This document shows positions 16,063 through 26,500 of a stretch of 38,955 nucleotides of DNA, one piece after another. Every line of letters starts with the position of its first letter. The stretch's first letter is position 1. Made by a program: the position numbers and the translations under genes. The notes below the pieces were generated by a model. That model searched no databases and was not told where the DNA came from. It saw only the letters and a program-made list of their open reading frames with translations. The stretch is taken from assembly GCF_003584125.1 (NCBI RefSeq), contig NZ_QXFL01000013.1, positions 1 to 38,955 on the forward strand, given 5' to 3'. The stretch comes from Aurantiacibacter zhengii (GTDB lineage: Bacteria; Pseudomonadota; Alphaproteobacteria; Sphingomonadales; Sphingomonadaceae).

Positions 16063-18051
16063 TTGACCAGCGAATACCGCGAAACCCGGCTAGCCGTCGA
16101 TCTGGGGGGCGAGCAGGTCGAATTCGTCTCGCTGACCGCGAGAGAGAACCTGTCCGACCCCTTCGAGTTCGAACTGGTCATCACCTCACCTCTGGGGGAA
16201 CTGGACCTTGGTCCGCATATCGGGGAACGCGTTGGCGTTTCTGTCTTCGAGGATGAGGAAGAGGTTCGCTACTTCAACGGCTACCTGACAGAGGCAGTAT
16301 ATCTGCGCGAAACAGCCGATGGTTTCTATTACAACCTCTCGTTGCGTCCGTTTCTGTATTTCATGGATACCGCCAGCGGTTTTGCCATTTACCAGGAAAA
16401 GTCGGTACTCGACATTCTGAAGGATGTCTTCGCGCGGGTCGGTTTTACCGACGTGGAATACCGCGCGGCCGAGAGTTACGAGCCTTACGAATATTGCGTG
16501 CAGTACGCGGAAAGCGATTTCAACTTCATCAGTCGCCTGATGGAGCAGGAGGGGCTCTATTACTTTTTCCGACACCACGAAGACCGGCACGAAATGGTCA
16601 TTTGCGACAGGGCCAACCAGCATGAAGAGACCAAGGCCGGCGGCCTGGCTTTCAATCCCACGGCCGATGCCAGCCAGTCCTACCGCGTCAGTTCCGAATG
16701 GGGTTCGAAATACTATCTGAAGAAGTGGACCGAGCGAGTCGCCAGCTCTGGACACGAACGTGTGCAACTGCGCGATTTCGATTTCAAGAAGCCGGCAAAA
16801 CCGGTGGATGGCATTGCCACTGATTCCGCCCAGCACGAGCACGACAGCTACGAATACTACAGTTACCCTGGCCAGTTCATCGACGACGGTCGCGGACAGC
16901 GGTTAAGCACAGCCCGGCTCGAGGAGTTTCGGGCACTGCGGCGTACCTACGCTGCGGATGCCACCGCCAAGGGCCTTTGCGTCGGCACAACCGTATCGGT
17001 TGCAGAGCATCCGACGGCTCGCTTCAACCGCGATTACCTGATCATCTCGACAGTCCATAACCTGCAGTCCCAGTCCTACCGGTCGGGCACCGGCAAGCGC
17101 GACGAAGATACCGTGCATTTCGTGGCCATCCCCGCCGATACTCAGTTCCGCGCCCCGAACGACACGCCGAAGCCGCGCGTGGTGGGCCTGGAGTCGGCGA
17201 TCGTCACCGGCCCCGAGGGCGAGACGATCTACACCGATGAATACGGCCGCGTGAAAGTGCGCTTTCACTGGGATCGCAGTGACGAGCCGGGTGAACGCAC
17301 GACCTGCTGGATACGCGTTTCCCAGACCGGCGGCCTGGGCAATATCGTGCTGCCGCGCGTGGGACATGAAGTGCTGGTGGACTTCCTGCACGGCGATCCG
17401 GACAAGCCGCTGGTGACAGGGCGCGTGTTCAATGCCGAGCACATGCCCGTCTACGACTTGCCAGCCAACAAGACGCGCGCTGTCTGGCGTACTCTGACCT
17501 ACGGCGATCAGGACGACTACCCCGAGACAGAGGATCTGGATACTGGAAAGCCCAAGGCGAACGAACTGCGGTTCGAGGACAAGGGTGGCAAGGAAGAGGT
17601 GTTCCTTCATGCCGAGCGCGACATGAACATCCGCGTTCGCTTCGATACCTCGACCCACATCGGTCATGACGAGGAACTGAAAGTTGGCCATGACAGGTCT
17701 CGCTACGTCAAGAACGACGAGAAGGTGGAGATCGACGGCAACCGGGAATACACGCTCGAAAAGAACGAGGAGAACACCTACACCTCGGGCAACCGAACCA
17801 CCACGGTAAAGCAGGGCAATGACAAGCTCACCGTGACGATGGGCAATATCGAGACCAAGGCTAGCGCTGGCAAGATCAAGATCGAGGCCATGCAGCAGAT
17901 CGAGCTCGTTGTCGGCATGACGAAGCTGACTCTCACTCCGACCGGTGCAACCTTGAGTTCGACCATGATAAAGGTCGATGGAAAGGCCATGACCGAGGTT
18001 TCCGCAGGGGGCATCCTGACCGAAAAAGGTGCCCTGGTAAAAATCAACTAG
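16063..18051 (+). CDS. vgrG: T6SS spike protein VgrG (TssI)
   Basis: Trimeric spike at the tip of the Hcp tube. The 662-residue protein has the gp27-like region (about 1-380; LSDPFEFELVITS, YCVQYAESDFNFISRLMEQE, GLYYFFRH), the gp5 OB-fold (TDEYGRVKVRFHWDR, CWIRVSQTGG, GHEVLVDFLHGDPDKPLVTG), and a C-terminal beta-prism of short repeats ending in GALVKIN. It has no C-terminal effector domain, so cargo must be carried by adaptor or PAAR. Start choice: TTG at 16063 has GGAGG seven bases upstream and gives the usual short N-terminus (MTSEYRETRLAVD). An in-frame TTG at 16042 has AAGGAG only two bases before it. There is no in-frame ATG nearby. Confidence 0.94.
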   Translation: MTSEYRETRLAVDLGGEQVEFVSLTARENLSDPFEFELVITSPLGELDLGPHIGERVGVSVFEDEEEVRYFNGYLTEAVYLRETADGFYYNLSLRPFLYFMDTASGFAIYQEKSVLDILKDVFARVGFTDVEYRAAESYEPYEYCVQYAESDFNFISRLMEQEGLYYFFRHHEDRHEMVICDRANQHEETKAGGLAFNPTADASQSYRVSSEWGSKYYLKKWTERVASSGHERVQLRDFDFKKPAKPVDGIATDSAQHEHDSYEYYSYPGQFIDDGRGQRLSTARLEEFRALRRTYAADATAKGLCVGTTVSVAEHPTARFNRDYLIISTVHNLQSQSYRSGTGKRDEDTVHFVAIPADTQFRAPNDTPKPRVVGLESAIVTGPEGETIYTDEYGRVKVRFHWDRSDEPGERTTCWIRVSQTGGLGNIVLPRVGHEVLVDFLHGDPDKPLVTGRVFNAEHMPVYDLPANKTRAVWRTLTYGDQDDYPETEDLDTGKPKANELRFEDKGGKEEVFLHAERDMNIRVRFDTSTHIGHDEELKVGHDRSRYVKNDEKVEIDGNREYTLEKNEENTYTSGNRTTTVKQGNDKLTVTMGNIETKASAGKIKIEAMQQIELVVGMTKLTLTPTGATLSSTMIKVDGKAMTEVSAGGILTEKGALVKIN

Positions 18052-18074
18052 GCCGGGAGGGGAGGCATTCAGGC

Positions 18075-18650
18075 ATGACCGAGTGGACGACCGTCTTGTG
18101 GACCGATGCGCGAGAACTCGCCCGGCAATCCGGGGTGGAAGAAGAGCACCTGCCCACTTCGGAAGTAAGCCCGAGGGCACATTTCCACGCGCTGCGGAAA
18201 TCGGCGGATCGGGTGCAGGCAGTCGGCTTCATGGCTGCGGCCTTGCCGCGTGCCGAGGCGATTGCCTGGGCGGCAGCGTGCCTTGCACCGCTCGCGGAAC
18301 GGAAGGAATACCCGCCCGTCCGCCGCAACCTGCTGGACTATGCGCAGCGCTGGATCGATCAACCATCCGATGAATTTCGCCGGGCCATGTTCGCGCAGGC
18401 AGAGCAGGCGAGCGAGGACAGCCCGGAGAAATTGCTGGGCTACGCGATCTTCTTTTCCGGCGGTTCAATCTCCGATCCCGATCTGGAGCCGGTAAACGGC
18501 GATCCCGCGGTTACGGGTCACCTGGTGGCAGGCGCGATTATTTCTGCAGCTGTGCTAAAGCGGGAAGAAACCAACGCATTTCTCGACAAGGCACTCGATT
18601 TGGGCGAGAAGGTGGCGGTTTCCGGAACAGATGCCCTGACCAAGACGTGA
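18075..18650 (+). CDS. Small T6SS-associated protein between vgrG and tagH, possibly DUF6931-like
   Basis: A 191-residue, mostly helical soluble protein with no signal peptide. It resembles the uncharacterised family annotated as DUF6931 in T6SS neighbourhoods, but this is from memory and tentative. Visible segments include TDARELARQSGVEEE at the N-terminus, a helical core with AEAIAWAAACLAPLAER and RRNLLDYAQRWIDQPSDEFRR, and a Gly/Ala-rich segment VTGHLVAGAIISAAVL near residue 155. It starts 23 bases after vgrG and its stop overlaps the GTG start of tagH in GTGA, so it should be made with both. That location suggests a cytosolic role in spike loading or in the FHA regulatory branch. Confidence 0.75.
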   Translation: MTEWTTVLWTDARELARQSGVEEEHLPTSEVSPRAHFHALRKSADRVQAVGFMAAALPRAEAIAWAAACLAPLAERKEYPPVRRNLLDYAQRWIDQPSDEFRRAMFAQAEQASEDSPEKLLGYAIFFSGGSISDPDLEPVNGDPAVTGHLVAGAIISAAVLKREETNAFLDKALDLGEKVAVSGTDALTKT

Positions 18651-20188
18651 GCCTGACACTACGCATCCAGAACAGGGAGAGGCTGGAGAATGGATCCAGT
18701 CTGGAATTCGTCCTGCATCGCAGAGGCGGGTTGATCGGTCGTTCGGCCACCAATGACTGGTCACTACCGGATTCAAACAAGTCGGGCATTTCACGGCGGC
18801 ACTGCGAAATACAGTACCGGGAAGGCCGGTATTTCCTCTCGGACCTCAGTTCCAACGGCACCTTTGTCAATGACGGGCAAGAGCCGGTTCAGGGCCCCCA
18901 TCCCATTGCCCCGGGGGACCGAATCTACATCGGTGATTACGAGATCGTCGCTGTCGTTTCCGGCGAAGCGCGCGAAACGTTCGAGCGCGAGCAGGAGCGC
19001 AAGGCCGCCGAAGAGAACACCGGCTGTGACGACTGGGAAGGTCTGCCTTCCGGAGCTGCAGGCGCTTCCGCAGGTGCGAGCGGACCGGCTGCGGGTGCTG
19101 CCGAGGACTGGGGCCTGCCTGAAGAAGCAGCCAGGGAAGTGTCGGAGTGGGCCGACGAAGCCGGTTCGGGCAATTTCGCTCCCGACGGCGATGACATCTT
19201 CGGCTCGCTGACAAACAATCACCAGGTTGATTGGGCTGCAGCATCATGGGATGCTCCGGTGCCTTCGGACGAGGGCTTTGGCGCGCCAGCCGACGATGAC
19301 GGATTTGCGCCCCTGGACGACGGCGGCAAGGACAAGGATCCGTTCCTACCTCTGAACCCGAGCGCGGACACCTCCGATCCATTCTCGGCAGCATCCGCAT
19401 CCCAGCCGTCGGCCTCACCCAATGCTGGGCGAACCGCGCCAAACGCGGCAGTTCCTTCTGGCGAAGAGAACTGGGGTACGCAGTATCCAGCCGGCAGGCC
19501 CGACCCCAAGGCCCGTCCTGCCCCGCCGCCGCCCACCGGAGCCCAGCCTGCGCGTCGGCGCTCACAGCAGCAGGCGCCAGCAACCCCGCCGCCTGCGGCC
19601 GCTCAGGCCCCTGATGCGGCCTATCAGCAACTCGTGCGCTATCTGGGGGTCGATCCCCAGAAGCTGAGCCAGACGCCGGAAGAGACTGCAGAGCGGACCG
19701 CGCGCCTGCTCCACCGCCTGCTCGCCGGTTTGATGACACTGCTGGAAGCGCGGGCGCGGGCAAAGGACCAGATGGGCGCTACCGCTACGCAACTGCGTTT
19801 CGATGGTAACAACCCGTTGAAATTCGCACGAAATGTCGAACAGGCGCTGGAGATGACCCTTAACCCGCCGATGCGGGGTTACATGGATGCCGACCGCGCG
19901 GTGGAGGATGCCTTCCGCGACCTTCAGGCCCACCAGATAGCGACGCTGAAAGCGATGCAGGGCGCGCTGCAGGCGACCCTCAAGCGCTTTTCGCCAGCCG
20001 CCATCAAGGCGCGGACGGAGGAAAAGGGCGGGCTGTCGAAACTGATCCCCGGACAGCGCGAAGCCGAGCTGTGGAAAGCTTACGAGAAGGAATTCGGCGG
20101 CGTCGCACAGGGCTCTGCCGAAGCGTTCCTGGACGTATTCTCGAAGGAATTCCGCCAAGCCTACGAAGACGCGTCGCGGCGCTCCTGA
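18647..20188 (+). CDS. tagH: FHA-domain T6SS regulator TagH (Fha)
   Basis: Phosphothreonine-binding scaffold that links kinase signalling to assembly of the T6SS membrane complex. The 513-residue protein has an N-terminal FHA domain (about 5-105) with the binding residues G31-R32-S33, S49-R50-x-H52 (ISRRHCEI) and N70-G71 (LSSNGTFVN). A long acidic, Pro/Ala/Gln-rich linker (about 110-325) follows, then a helical C-terminal domain typical of T6SS FHA proteins (DPQKLSQTPEETAERTARLL, FSKEFRQAYEDAS). It has a GTG start overlapping the previous stop. It converges on ppkA with only 13 bases between stops. Likely ligands are the KTVFxP sites of TssL and PpkA; that pairing is inferred. Confidence 0.92.
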   Translation: MSLTLRIQNRERLENGSSLEFVLHRRGGLIGRSATNDWSLPDSNKSGISRRHCEIQYREGRYFLSDLSSNGTFVNDGQEPVQGPHPIAPGDRIYIGDYEIVAVVSGEARETFEREQERKAAEENTGCDDWEGLPSGAAGASAGASGPAAGAAEDWGLPEEAAREVSEWADEAGSGNFAPDGDDIFGSLTNNHQVDWAAASWDAPVPSDEGFGAPADDDGFAPLDDGGKDKDPFLPLNPSADTSDPFSAASASQPSASPNAGRTAPNAAVPSGEENWGTQYPAGRPDPKARPAPPPPTGAQPARRRSQQQAPATPPPAAAQAPDAAYQQLVRYLGVDPQKLSQTPEETAERTARLLHRLLAGLMTLLEARARAKDQMGATATQLRFDGNNPLKFARNVEQALEMTLNPPMRGYMDADRAVEDAFRDLQAHQIATLKAMQGALQATLKRFSPAAIKARTEEKGGLSKLIPGQREAELWKAYEKEFGGVAQGSAEAFLDVFSKEFRQAYEDASRRS

Positions 20189-20201
20189 GCCTTTCGTGCC
20201 C

Positions 20202-22349
20202 CTAGTTCGGCACGTCATCCGTGATGCGGAACCAGAGAATATCGGTGTGCCAGTTGTTCTCTCGCGCCGCTTGCTCGAACCGGCTTGCCCAATCGGGAGT
20301 TACCCTGATCTCGCCGAGTTCTGCTTCGTCCGTTCGGGGGAAAAGGTCTCGCGGAAATTCTTGCTGCCCGGTGACGATGACAAAAGCGGCACCGCCTTCG
20401 GTTTCATACTCGACCTTCGTCTGGAAGCCGGTCGTGGTTACCGAGCCCTGGCTCGCCAATGCGCCGCGCCTGATCATCTCGCGATTGTCCGAGAAAACAC
20501 CCGCATCGGTATCGTCGATGTAGAGTAGAATGGCTTCGTCATCCGGGTTCAGTCCACTGGCCTGCAGGATGGGTCTCGCGATCTCCGCGCTGTCGCCGTG
20601 CACTGACTCCTGCATCTCTATCTCGTAGGATTCCTGCGGGGTAGACATCAGGGGCCGCTCGCTGCGCGCGGTGCGCAGGGCATTGATCATCGGGCACAGG
20701 TTCTCACCGAATGTTACGAGGCCCCGGGTGTCGGGCGTAACGTTGGGCATTCCGTTGGTGGCAAAGGCACTTTCCAGCGCAGTCTGCACCGCACCGGGGC
20801 GCGCAGCACCGCCGGTAAAGCGGGCGCTGTTGCCGCTCGCTCCCTCGAACGTCAGCCATGCGCAATCGACGTCCTGCACCGCTGCGGCCGCGATCTGATC
20901 GATGCTGGGCGCGGCGGGATCGGAGGTGCCTTGCGCGACCTGGCCCGTGCCGCCTTCCACGGTATCATCGGGAAGATCGTCGGGACTTGTCGCAAACACG
21001 ATGACAGCAACCAGGATAGCCAGTGCGGCTACCGCCCCCACGCCGCCATAGACAATCCATTTCTTCGAGGGATCGGCAAGCAATCCGGGCTTGTCCTTCT
21101 TCGCGCCCTTTGCGCGCGGGGCCCGGTCTTGTTTTCCGGCAGCATCGTTATCTGGGTTTAACGGAGCATCCAGCCCGCCAAGCGCGCCCGCAGCGGCCTT
21201 GCTGCCGTCGTCCAGCAGACCTGAGAATTCGGCCATCGTCTGCGGGCGATCGGCCGGATTGGGTTGCAGGGCTGCGGTGAATGCCGGTCGCAGCGCTTCG
21301 GGAATTGCGGAAAGGTCTGGCACGCCCCGCCGCTTCAGCACGGCATCGGCCATCGATCCGCCCATGTCGGCGTGGTCGCCCGTCGCCACCGCCAGCATCG
21401 TCAGGGCCAGGCTGTAGATATCGGTCCACGGCCCGACATTGCGGTTGTACTCGCCCATCTGTTCGGGCGCCATGTAGCGCAGCTTGCCCGCCGTGCCGTC
21501 GCCGATGATCGTCTTGTTCGATTCGCTGGTGTCCTTGACGATGCCGAAGTCGATGATCTTGGGCCGGGCCGCATCTCCGGCCACCAGCAGGATATTGTCC
21601 GGAGCAATATCGCGGTGAACGACGCCCTGGGCATGGGCGGCACCAAGCCCGCGGGTCAGGCGCTGGGTGAGCCGTTTCAACTGCGCCTCGTCCGGCGAGA
21701 ATTCGCCGAGCAGTTCCTCCAAGCTCGGCCCGTCGACAAATTCCGTAATCAGGTAGGGCTGACCATTGGGCCCTTGCGAGGCGATGCGGTACTGCACGAT
21801 GTTCTCGTGGTGCAATCGGCCGAGCGCGGACGCTTCCTTGTAGAACATGTTCAGCACGTTCTCGTCCCGGGCCAGATCGGGCAGCATGATTTTTACCGCC
21901 ACTTGCTCGTGCGGCGGATGCGGGTTCACCGCCTGCCAGACCTCGCCCATTCCGCCACGCGCAATGAATTTCTCGACCCGGTAGACATTGACGTAATCGC
22001 CCACCTCGATCGGACGGATCGGTTCGCTTGGCGAGCTTGGCGCGCCGGGAAAACCCGACGGATTGGGCGGGCTGGTGCGCGAATCGGGAAAGGCCGACGG
22101 GTTTGGCGGCGGCGCTGGCGAGGGTGCGGGGGTGGACGGGGCAACTTCCGCGTCGTCGCCGGGTTCCAGCCGCGGCATGAAAACGGTCTTCTCGTCCTCC
22201 CCTTCGTCGTCCGCAGAGGTCGGGGGCACAGGTTCGAAGACTGTCTTGTGATCATCCTCACCCTCTTCCGATGGAGGAGGCGGAGGTGCGGGATTGAAGA
22301 CCGTCTTGTCGTCTTCGTCATCACCGTTCGAGTTGTCTTGTCCGGCCAT
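20202..22349 (-). CDS. ppkA: T6SS membrane Ser/Thr kinase PpkA with three KTVFxP motifs
   Basis: Kinase that starts the threonine-phosphorylation pathway activating the T6SS. The 715-residue protein has an acidic/Pro-rich N-terminal tail (1-110) with KTVF motifs at T16, T36 and T55, each preceded by acidic residues and followed by xP. The kinase domain (about 118-385) has GGMGEV at 132-137, ATP-binding K153, catalytic H245-R246-D247 ending in N252, D267-F268-G269 and YMAPEQ. The residue that is normally Lys in HRDxKxxN is Ala249. One transmembrane helix (431-453) leads to a periplasmic domain of about 260 residues that probably senses an envelope signal. Its ATG overlaps the pppA stop (ATGA). 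Confidence 0.92.
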   Translation of the reverse strand: MAGQDNSNGDDEDDKTVFNPAPPPPPSEEGEDDHKTVFEPVPPTSADDEGEDEKTVFMPRLEPGDDAEVAPSTPAPSPAPPPNPSAFPDSRTSPPNPSGFPGAPSSPSEPIRPIEVGDYVNVYRVEKFIARGGMGEVWQAVNPHPPHEQVAVKIMLPDLARDENVLNMFYKEASALGRLHHENIVQYRIASQGPNGQPYLITEFVDGPSLEELLGEFSPDEAQLKRLTQRLTRGLGAAHAQGVVHRDIAPDNILLVAGDAARPKIIDFGIVKDTSESNKTIIGDGTAGKLRYMAPEQMGEYNRNVGPWTDIYSLALTMLAVATGDHADMGGSMADAVLKRRGVPDLSAIPEALRPAFTAALQPNPADRPQTMAEFSGLLDDGSKAAAGALGGLDAPLNPDNDAAGKQDRAPRAKGAKKDKPGLLADPSKKWIVYGGVGAVAALAILVAVIVFATSPDDLPDDTVEGGTGQVAQGTSDPAAPSIDQIAAAAVQDVDCAWLTFEGASGNSARFTGGAARPGAVQTALESAFATNGMPNVTPDTRGLVTFGENLCPMINALRTARSERPLMSTPQESYEIEMQESVHGDSAEIARPILQASGLNPDDEAILLYIDDTDAGVFSDNREMIRRGALASQGSVTTTGFQTKVEYETEGGAAFVIVTGQQEFPRDLFPRTDEAELGEIRVTPDWASRFEQAARENNWHTDILWFRITDDVPN

Positions 22350-23077
22350 CAGGAATCGCTCTCGACAGCTACCAGCGCCACGCTCACATTATCTGGCGCC
22401 CCGTTCGCATGGGCCGCCTCAATCAGCTTGTCCACGGCTTCTCCCGGCGGGTTCGCGGAAACGATCTCGCGAATAGTGCCTTCGCTTACCGGGCCGGTAA
22501 GCCCGTCGCTGCAAAGCAGGAATATATCGCCGGGCTCCAGTGTGTCCTCGACGATATCGACCTGCACGGTTTCCTGCACGCCAAGGGCGCGGGAGAGGAC
22601 GTGGGCCATCGGGTGATGTTCGGCTTCCGAGGGTTCGAGCATGCCTTGGTCGACCAGATCCTGCACGTGCGTGTGATCGGTGCTGAGGCGGAAGAGGCCG
22701 CCGCGCCGATAGATGTAGGCACGGCTGTCGCCCACCCACAGGATTGCGAAACGCTGCCCCCGGATCAGCAGGGAAACGATTGTGGTGCCCATGGTGCCGC
22801 GCGCTTCCGAACCGCCTTCGGCATTCCATATCTGCTGGTTGGCGGCATAAATGCAGTCCGCAGTGCGCTGGAGGGCCGCGTCGAAATCTTCTTCGAACGT
22901 CAGCTCAGCCAGGCAGCCCACTGCCTGCGACGACGCGAAGGCCCCGTTCTTGTGACCGCCCATGCCATCGGCCACCACCCACAGGGAGTGGTCGTCATCG
23001 ATCAGCATCGAATCCTCGTTTGCCGGGCGCTTCAGTCCGGGGTCGCTCATCCCTGCCGATCGGATACGAAAAGTCAT
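22349..23077 (-). CDS. pppA: T6SS PP2C-type phosphatase PppA
   Basis: Metal-dependent Ser/Thr phosphatase that reverses PpkA phosphorylation and keeps the T6SS off. The 242-residue protein carries all PP2C motifs: RPANEDS near residue 18, VADGMGGH around 35-42, LWVGDSRAYIYR, LLCSDGLTGPV and a C-terminal GAPDNVSVALV with the metal-binding Asp residues. It is a stand-alone protein, not fused to TagF as in some alphaproteobacteria. Both ends overlap neighbours in ATGA (tagF upstream, ppkA downstream), so the antagonistic kinase and phosphatase are translated as a coupled pair. Confidence 0.93.
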   Translation of the reverse strand: MTFRIRSAGMSDPGLKRPANEDSMLIDDDHSLWVVADGMGGHKNGAFASSQAVGCLAELTFEEDFDAALQRTADCIYAANQQIWNAEGGSEARGTMGTTIVSLLIRGQRFAILWVGDSRAYIYRRGGLFRLSTDHTHVQDLVDQGMLEPSEAEHHPMAHVLSRALGVQETVQVDIVEDTLEPGDIFLLCSDGLTGPVSEGTIREIVSANPPGEAVDKLIEAAHANGAPDNVSVALVAVESDS

Positions 23078-23565
23078 GCCATGATCACTCCCGGGGTCAC
23101 GCTGGCTTCATCCCAGCACAGCGGCAGGCGCGGGGCCTCCTCGTCGATGCAGAACCATTGGCCTTCGGGCTCCGAACCTGCATCGCCGTCGTAAGTCTCG
23201 AGGTTCTGCAGCGCCTCGAACAGGTCATCCGCGCTCCGTGGGGCGGCTATTGCTTCCACCACCGCATCGTAGAGATCCTGCAGCACCACGCGTCGCCCTG
23301 TTGCGGCATAAAGCGGAAACAGGCGACCGACCTTGTCGGCACTTGGGATCACGATGGCCGTTCCATCTGCAGCAGCGAACAGCCAGGGCTGCGCGGATGC
23401 GTAGGTTTCGCCGAACTCCGGAACCCATTCCTGCCGCGCTTGCTCGACCGACCTTGCAAGGGTTTCATCCAGCGCGGCTTCGCGGGACCGTTCCAGCCCC
23501 CTCGATACGAAGTCGCCATGCCCCGGCAGTTTTCCATAGAGACAGCTTGCCATCAGGGCATCCAT
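23074..23565 (-). CDS. tagF: T6SS posttranslational repressor TagF (ImpM family)
   Basis: TagF proteins repress T6SS assembly independently of or alongside PpkA/PppA, in some species by binding the FHA protein. The 164-residue product has the family start CLYGKLPGHGDFVSRG and the regions PWLFAAADGTAIVIPSADKVG, then RLFPLY. The reading frame stays open upstream to 23742, but that part lies inside tssM and is Arg-rich shadow sequence. The ATG at 23565 overlaps the tssM stop (TGATG) and gives the expected length; ATG at 23553 is an alternative. The stop overlaps the pppA start. Confidence 0.9.
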   Translation of the reverse strand: MDALMASCLYGKLPGHGDFVSRGLERSREAALDETLARSVEQARQEWVPEFGETYASAQPWLFAAADGTAIVIPSADKVGRLFPLYAATGRRVVLQDLYDAVVEAIAAPRSADDLFEALQNLETYDGDAGSEPEGQWFCIDEEAPRLPLCWDEASVTPGVIMA

Positions 23566-26500
23566 CACAGGTTCTGCGGGCAAGTGACCGACCAAAGCCC
23601 GCCACCGCCGAACGGATTGAACTGCGGCGGAAAGTCGACGAGGAAAGTCGCCTGCGCGGGGCCGGGATTGAAGGTTGCCTGAACCCTGCCTTCGCCGCGA
23701 TTGCGAATATCGGCGCGCTCCAGCACGCGGAAAAGCGACCATGGTCCTTCGTTGGGGTGGCGCCAGACAAGCTCCTCCGCCCCGTTGTTGTCGACGTAGA
23801 TGCGAACCTCGGACGTGCGCGCCAGTCCGCCGCCTAGTGTCCAGTTCAGCGACTGGGCATTATCGGCACCTTCCTCATCAAATGTCATCGAAAGGCCGCC
23901 GGACGAAAAGTCTACGCGGCTGACATTCGCCCCCTTGTCGACGAGGGCGATTTCTAGCGGCAGTCCTTCGGCCAGCATGTCGCGCAACAGCGCTGCCTTC
24001 TGAAATGCGCCAGGCGTCGCCGGGCTGAAGCCGCGGGCGATCGGTTCGTTGTCGCGCCAGCGCCAGTAATCGTCCTGCCTGTCGAGATAGTTGTCGAGGC
24101 GATCTTTCACGAAACGGTCCATCGTGCCGTTGAGGGCGAAGAACTGCCGGGTCTCGGAAATCCCGGCATCTTCGGGCGACTGCGAATCGAACGGATACTT
24201 GCTGGCGACGATCGCCTCGCACTCAGGACGGATGTTTTGAGCCCATGCTTCTCCTACTTCGCTTTGCAGGCTGCTGACCTGAGCGCTCGCCCCGCCGGTG
24301 GCGATGTCCTCGGCAAAGTCGCCAAGCAGGGCCGGTACTTCCAGTGCAGCTTGCGAGAGGGGCGCCATGGCTTCTGCCAGGCGGGTGCTGCTGTCGGTAC
24401 CGATGCCGGGACTGCCGGCCACGATGACGGCCTGCAAGGCCTGGCGTACCAGCGCCACGTATTCATCAACCGGCGCAGGGTCCGTCCCGTTGCCAACCCA
24501 ATTGTGCAGTTCGCGGAAGTGGTTCGCGATTTCCCGGTCGGCGGACAGACCGCCCCCCGATGCCGCGCTGCCCATCTCGCTGGCGACGCGGGTCACACGG
24601 TTGTTCTCCAGAGCCCGGCCGATAACCTCGCCAGCCTGATCCTCCACGCCGCCTTCGAAAGTGGTGTTGTCGCGCAGCACGCTCAGCACCTTTTTCAGGG
24701 GCGAGGGCGCGCGGGTGAAGGCGCGATAGGCCTGCTGGTTGGAGAAGTAGTCGGCCGGCTTCAGCACATCGACCACGCCTTCCCATGCGGCGATGTAATC
24801 GCTGGCATAGCGGGCGGAGATGCCAGAGGTGATGTTTCCCATCTCGCGGCGCAGGCCTCCGGTATCGGCATCCTCGCCCAGCACCCACAACTCGCTTTCC
24901 ACCGTCATGGGAATGGTCTGCAGGCGCATGGTATAGGCCTGCGTGAACCCCTCGCGGGTGAAGAAGTAGGGGACCGTAGTGTCCATCACCAGCTGGGGAT
25001 CGGCAAATGCCTCGGCCTCGCCTTGCTGCAACTCGGTCGACAGGCGCACGTCGCCGGCCGGGTTGATGGCCCGCTGCTTCATGATGGCATAGGCGCGGTC
25101 GGCGGGGCTGAGGCTGGCGATCTCGCGCCGCGCAGAATCCACAAGCAACGCGTCGAGCGGTGCCTCTCGTCCGGCCCACGAGGACGAGATGTTCTCGTCC
25201 TCGGTCAGGGCTTCGAGATGCCGGGCCAGGTTCTCGCGCAAGGGCCGATTCTCTGCGCCGGGGAACTGGTATTGCGACCATTCCTGCATCATCATGTTGG
25301 CGACCGCTTCGGAATCGATTTCGCCTTGCGGATGGTGGCCACCCAGCATCAGGTAGATTTTCAGCGGCTCGTAGAGAGCGAAGGCATCCGACATGTTCGC
25401 CCGCATCCGGGTTTCCAGGTCCAGCATGATGCGCGGCAGCAGGATCCGGCGCAGGCCCGTGCGATAGGCTTCCACGTTGCGACGGCTCAGGTACGACTGG
25501 AACAGGCCGAAGCGCATCGACAGGTCCGGGCTGCCGGCCTGCCGCGCCTCGTAACCTTCCGGCAGGGCGCGCAAAGCGTCGAGAACCGTTACCGAACTCG
25601 CGAGCGGCGTGTCGGCATCGCTGACCTGCACGAGGTCCATCTGGTTGCGTTCGATCTCGTTGTCGATGGCGACGGCAGCGCGCGCGGTCTCTGCCTGGAA
25701 CCCGCGATTGCCGATGAAGCTGACGGTCCATGCGGCGATCAGGCCAAGCGTGACAAGACCGATTGCGGAGCAGATTGCCACCATGCGGTTGCGCTGCCGC
25801 TTAGTCGCGCTGGAATCGGCGATGGGCAGGCCCGCTTCCTTGAAGGCGACATCCTGCAACAGGCGGTTGAGGAAGAAAGTGCGCCCGTCGGCCTGGGTGG
25901 AGCTGGCATCTATCGCATAGCTTTGCGCCATGGTGTTCAGGATACGGTCTAGCGCCGCGCCATCCTGCGTGCCCGAGGTCAGGTAGAACCCGCGCAATTC
26001 TCCGCTGGGGCGGTCTTCCTTGAGGAACGCGCCCTCGATGAAGCGGTGCAGCGGCGCGCGCAGTTCATGCAACTGCGAGGGGAAGCCGAGGATCAGGCTG
26101 CGCCGCCGGATATCGGGCTCGTCCTGCAACCGCTTGGGCTGGCGGGCGGCCACCTCGTTGGTCATGGTGTCGAATGCGCGAACCATGCGTTCGGAATCGA
26201 GCGGACCGCCTTTCCAGTCGAAGGTATGGCCCAGCACGGCGCGCCGTCCATCCACGTCAAGATCGGCGAAATACTCCGGGAAACCGGCGATAAGATCGGA
26301 CTTTGTCAGCAGCAGGTAGACCGGCAGCTTGGTTTCCAGCTTCTCGCGAATTTCGCGCAGTCGCTGGCGCACGATCAGCGCATGACGGTCGATCTCGCGC
26401 ACGTCGCCGCGCAGCAGGTCATCGGTCGGGATGGCCACGAAAACGCCGTTGATCGGTTCGAACGGACGGTTCTTGCGCAGCATGTCAAGCAGGCTGCTCC

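Noticed and set aside
23566..23742. N-terminal extension of the TagF frame into tssM
   Set aside because: The extension is Arg-rich and overlaps tssM coding sequence; the ImpM motif starts right after the ATG at 23565.
24237..25952. 571-codon plus-strand open frame opposite tssM
   Set aside because: Lies fully within tssM, which has clear IcmF features; composition is that of an antisense shadow.
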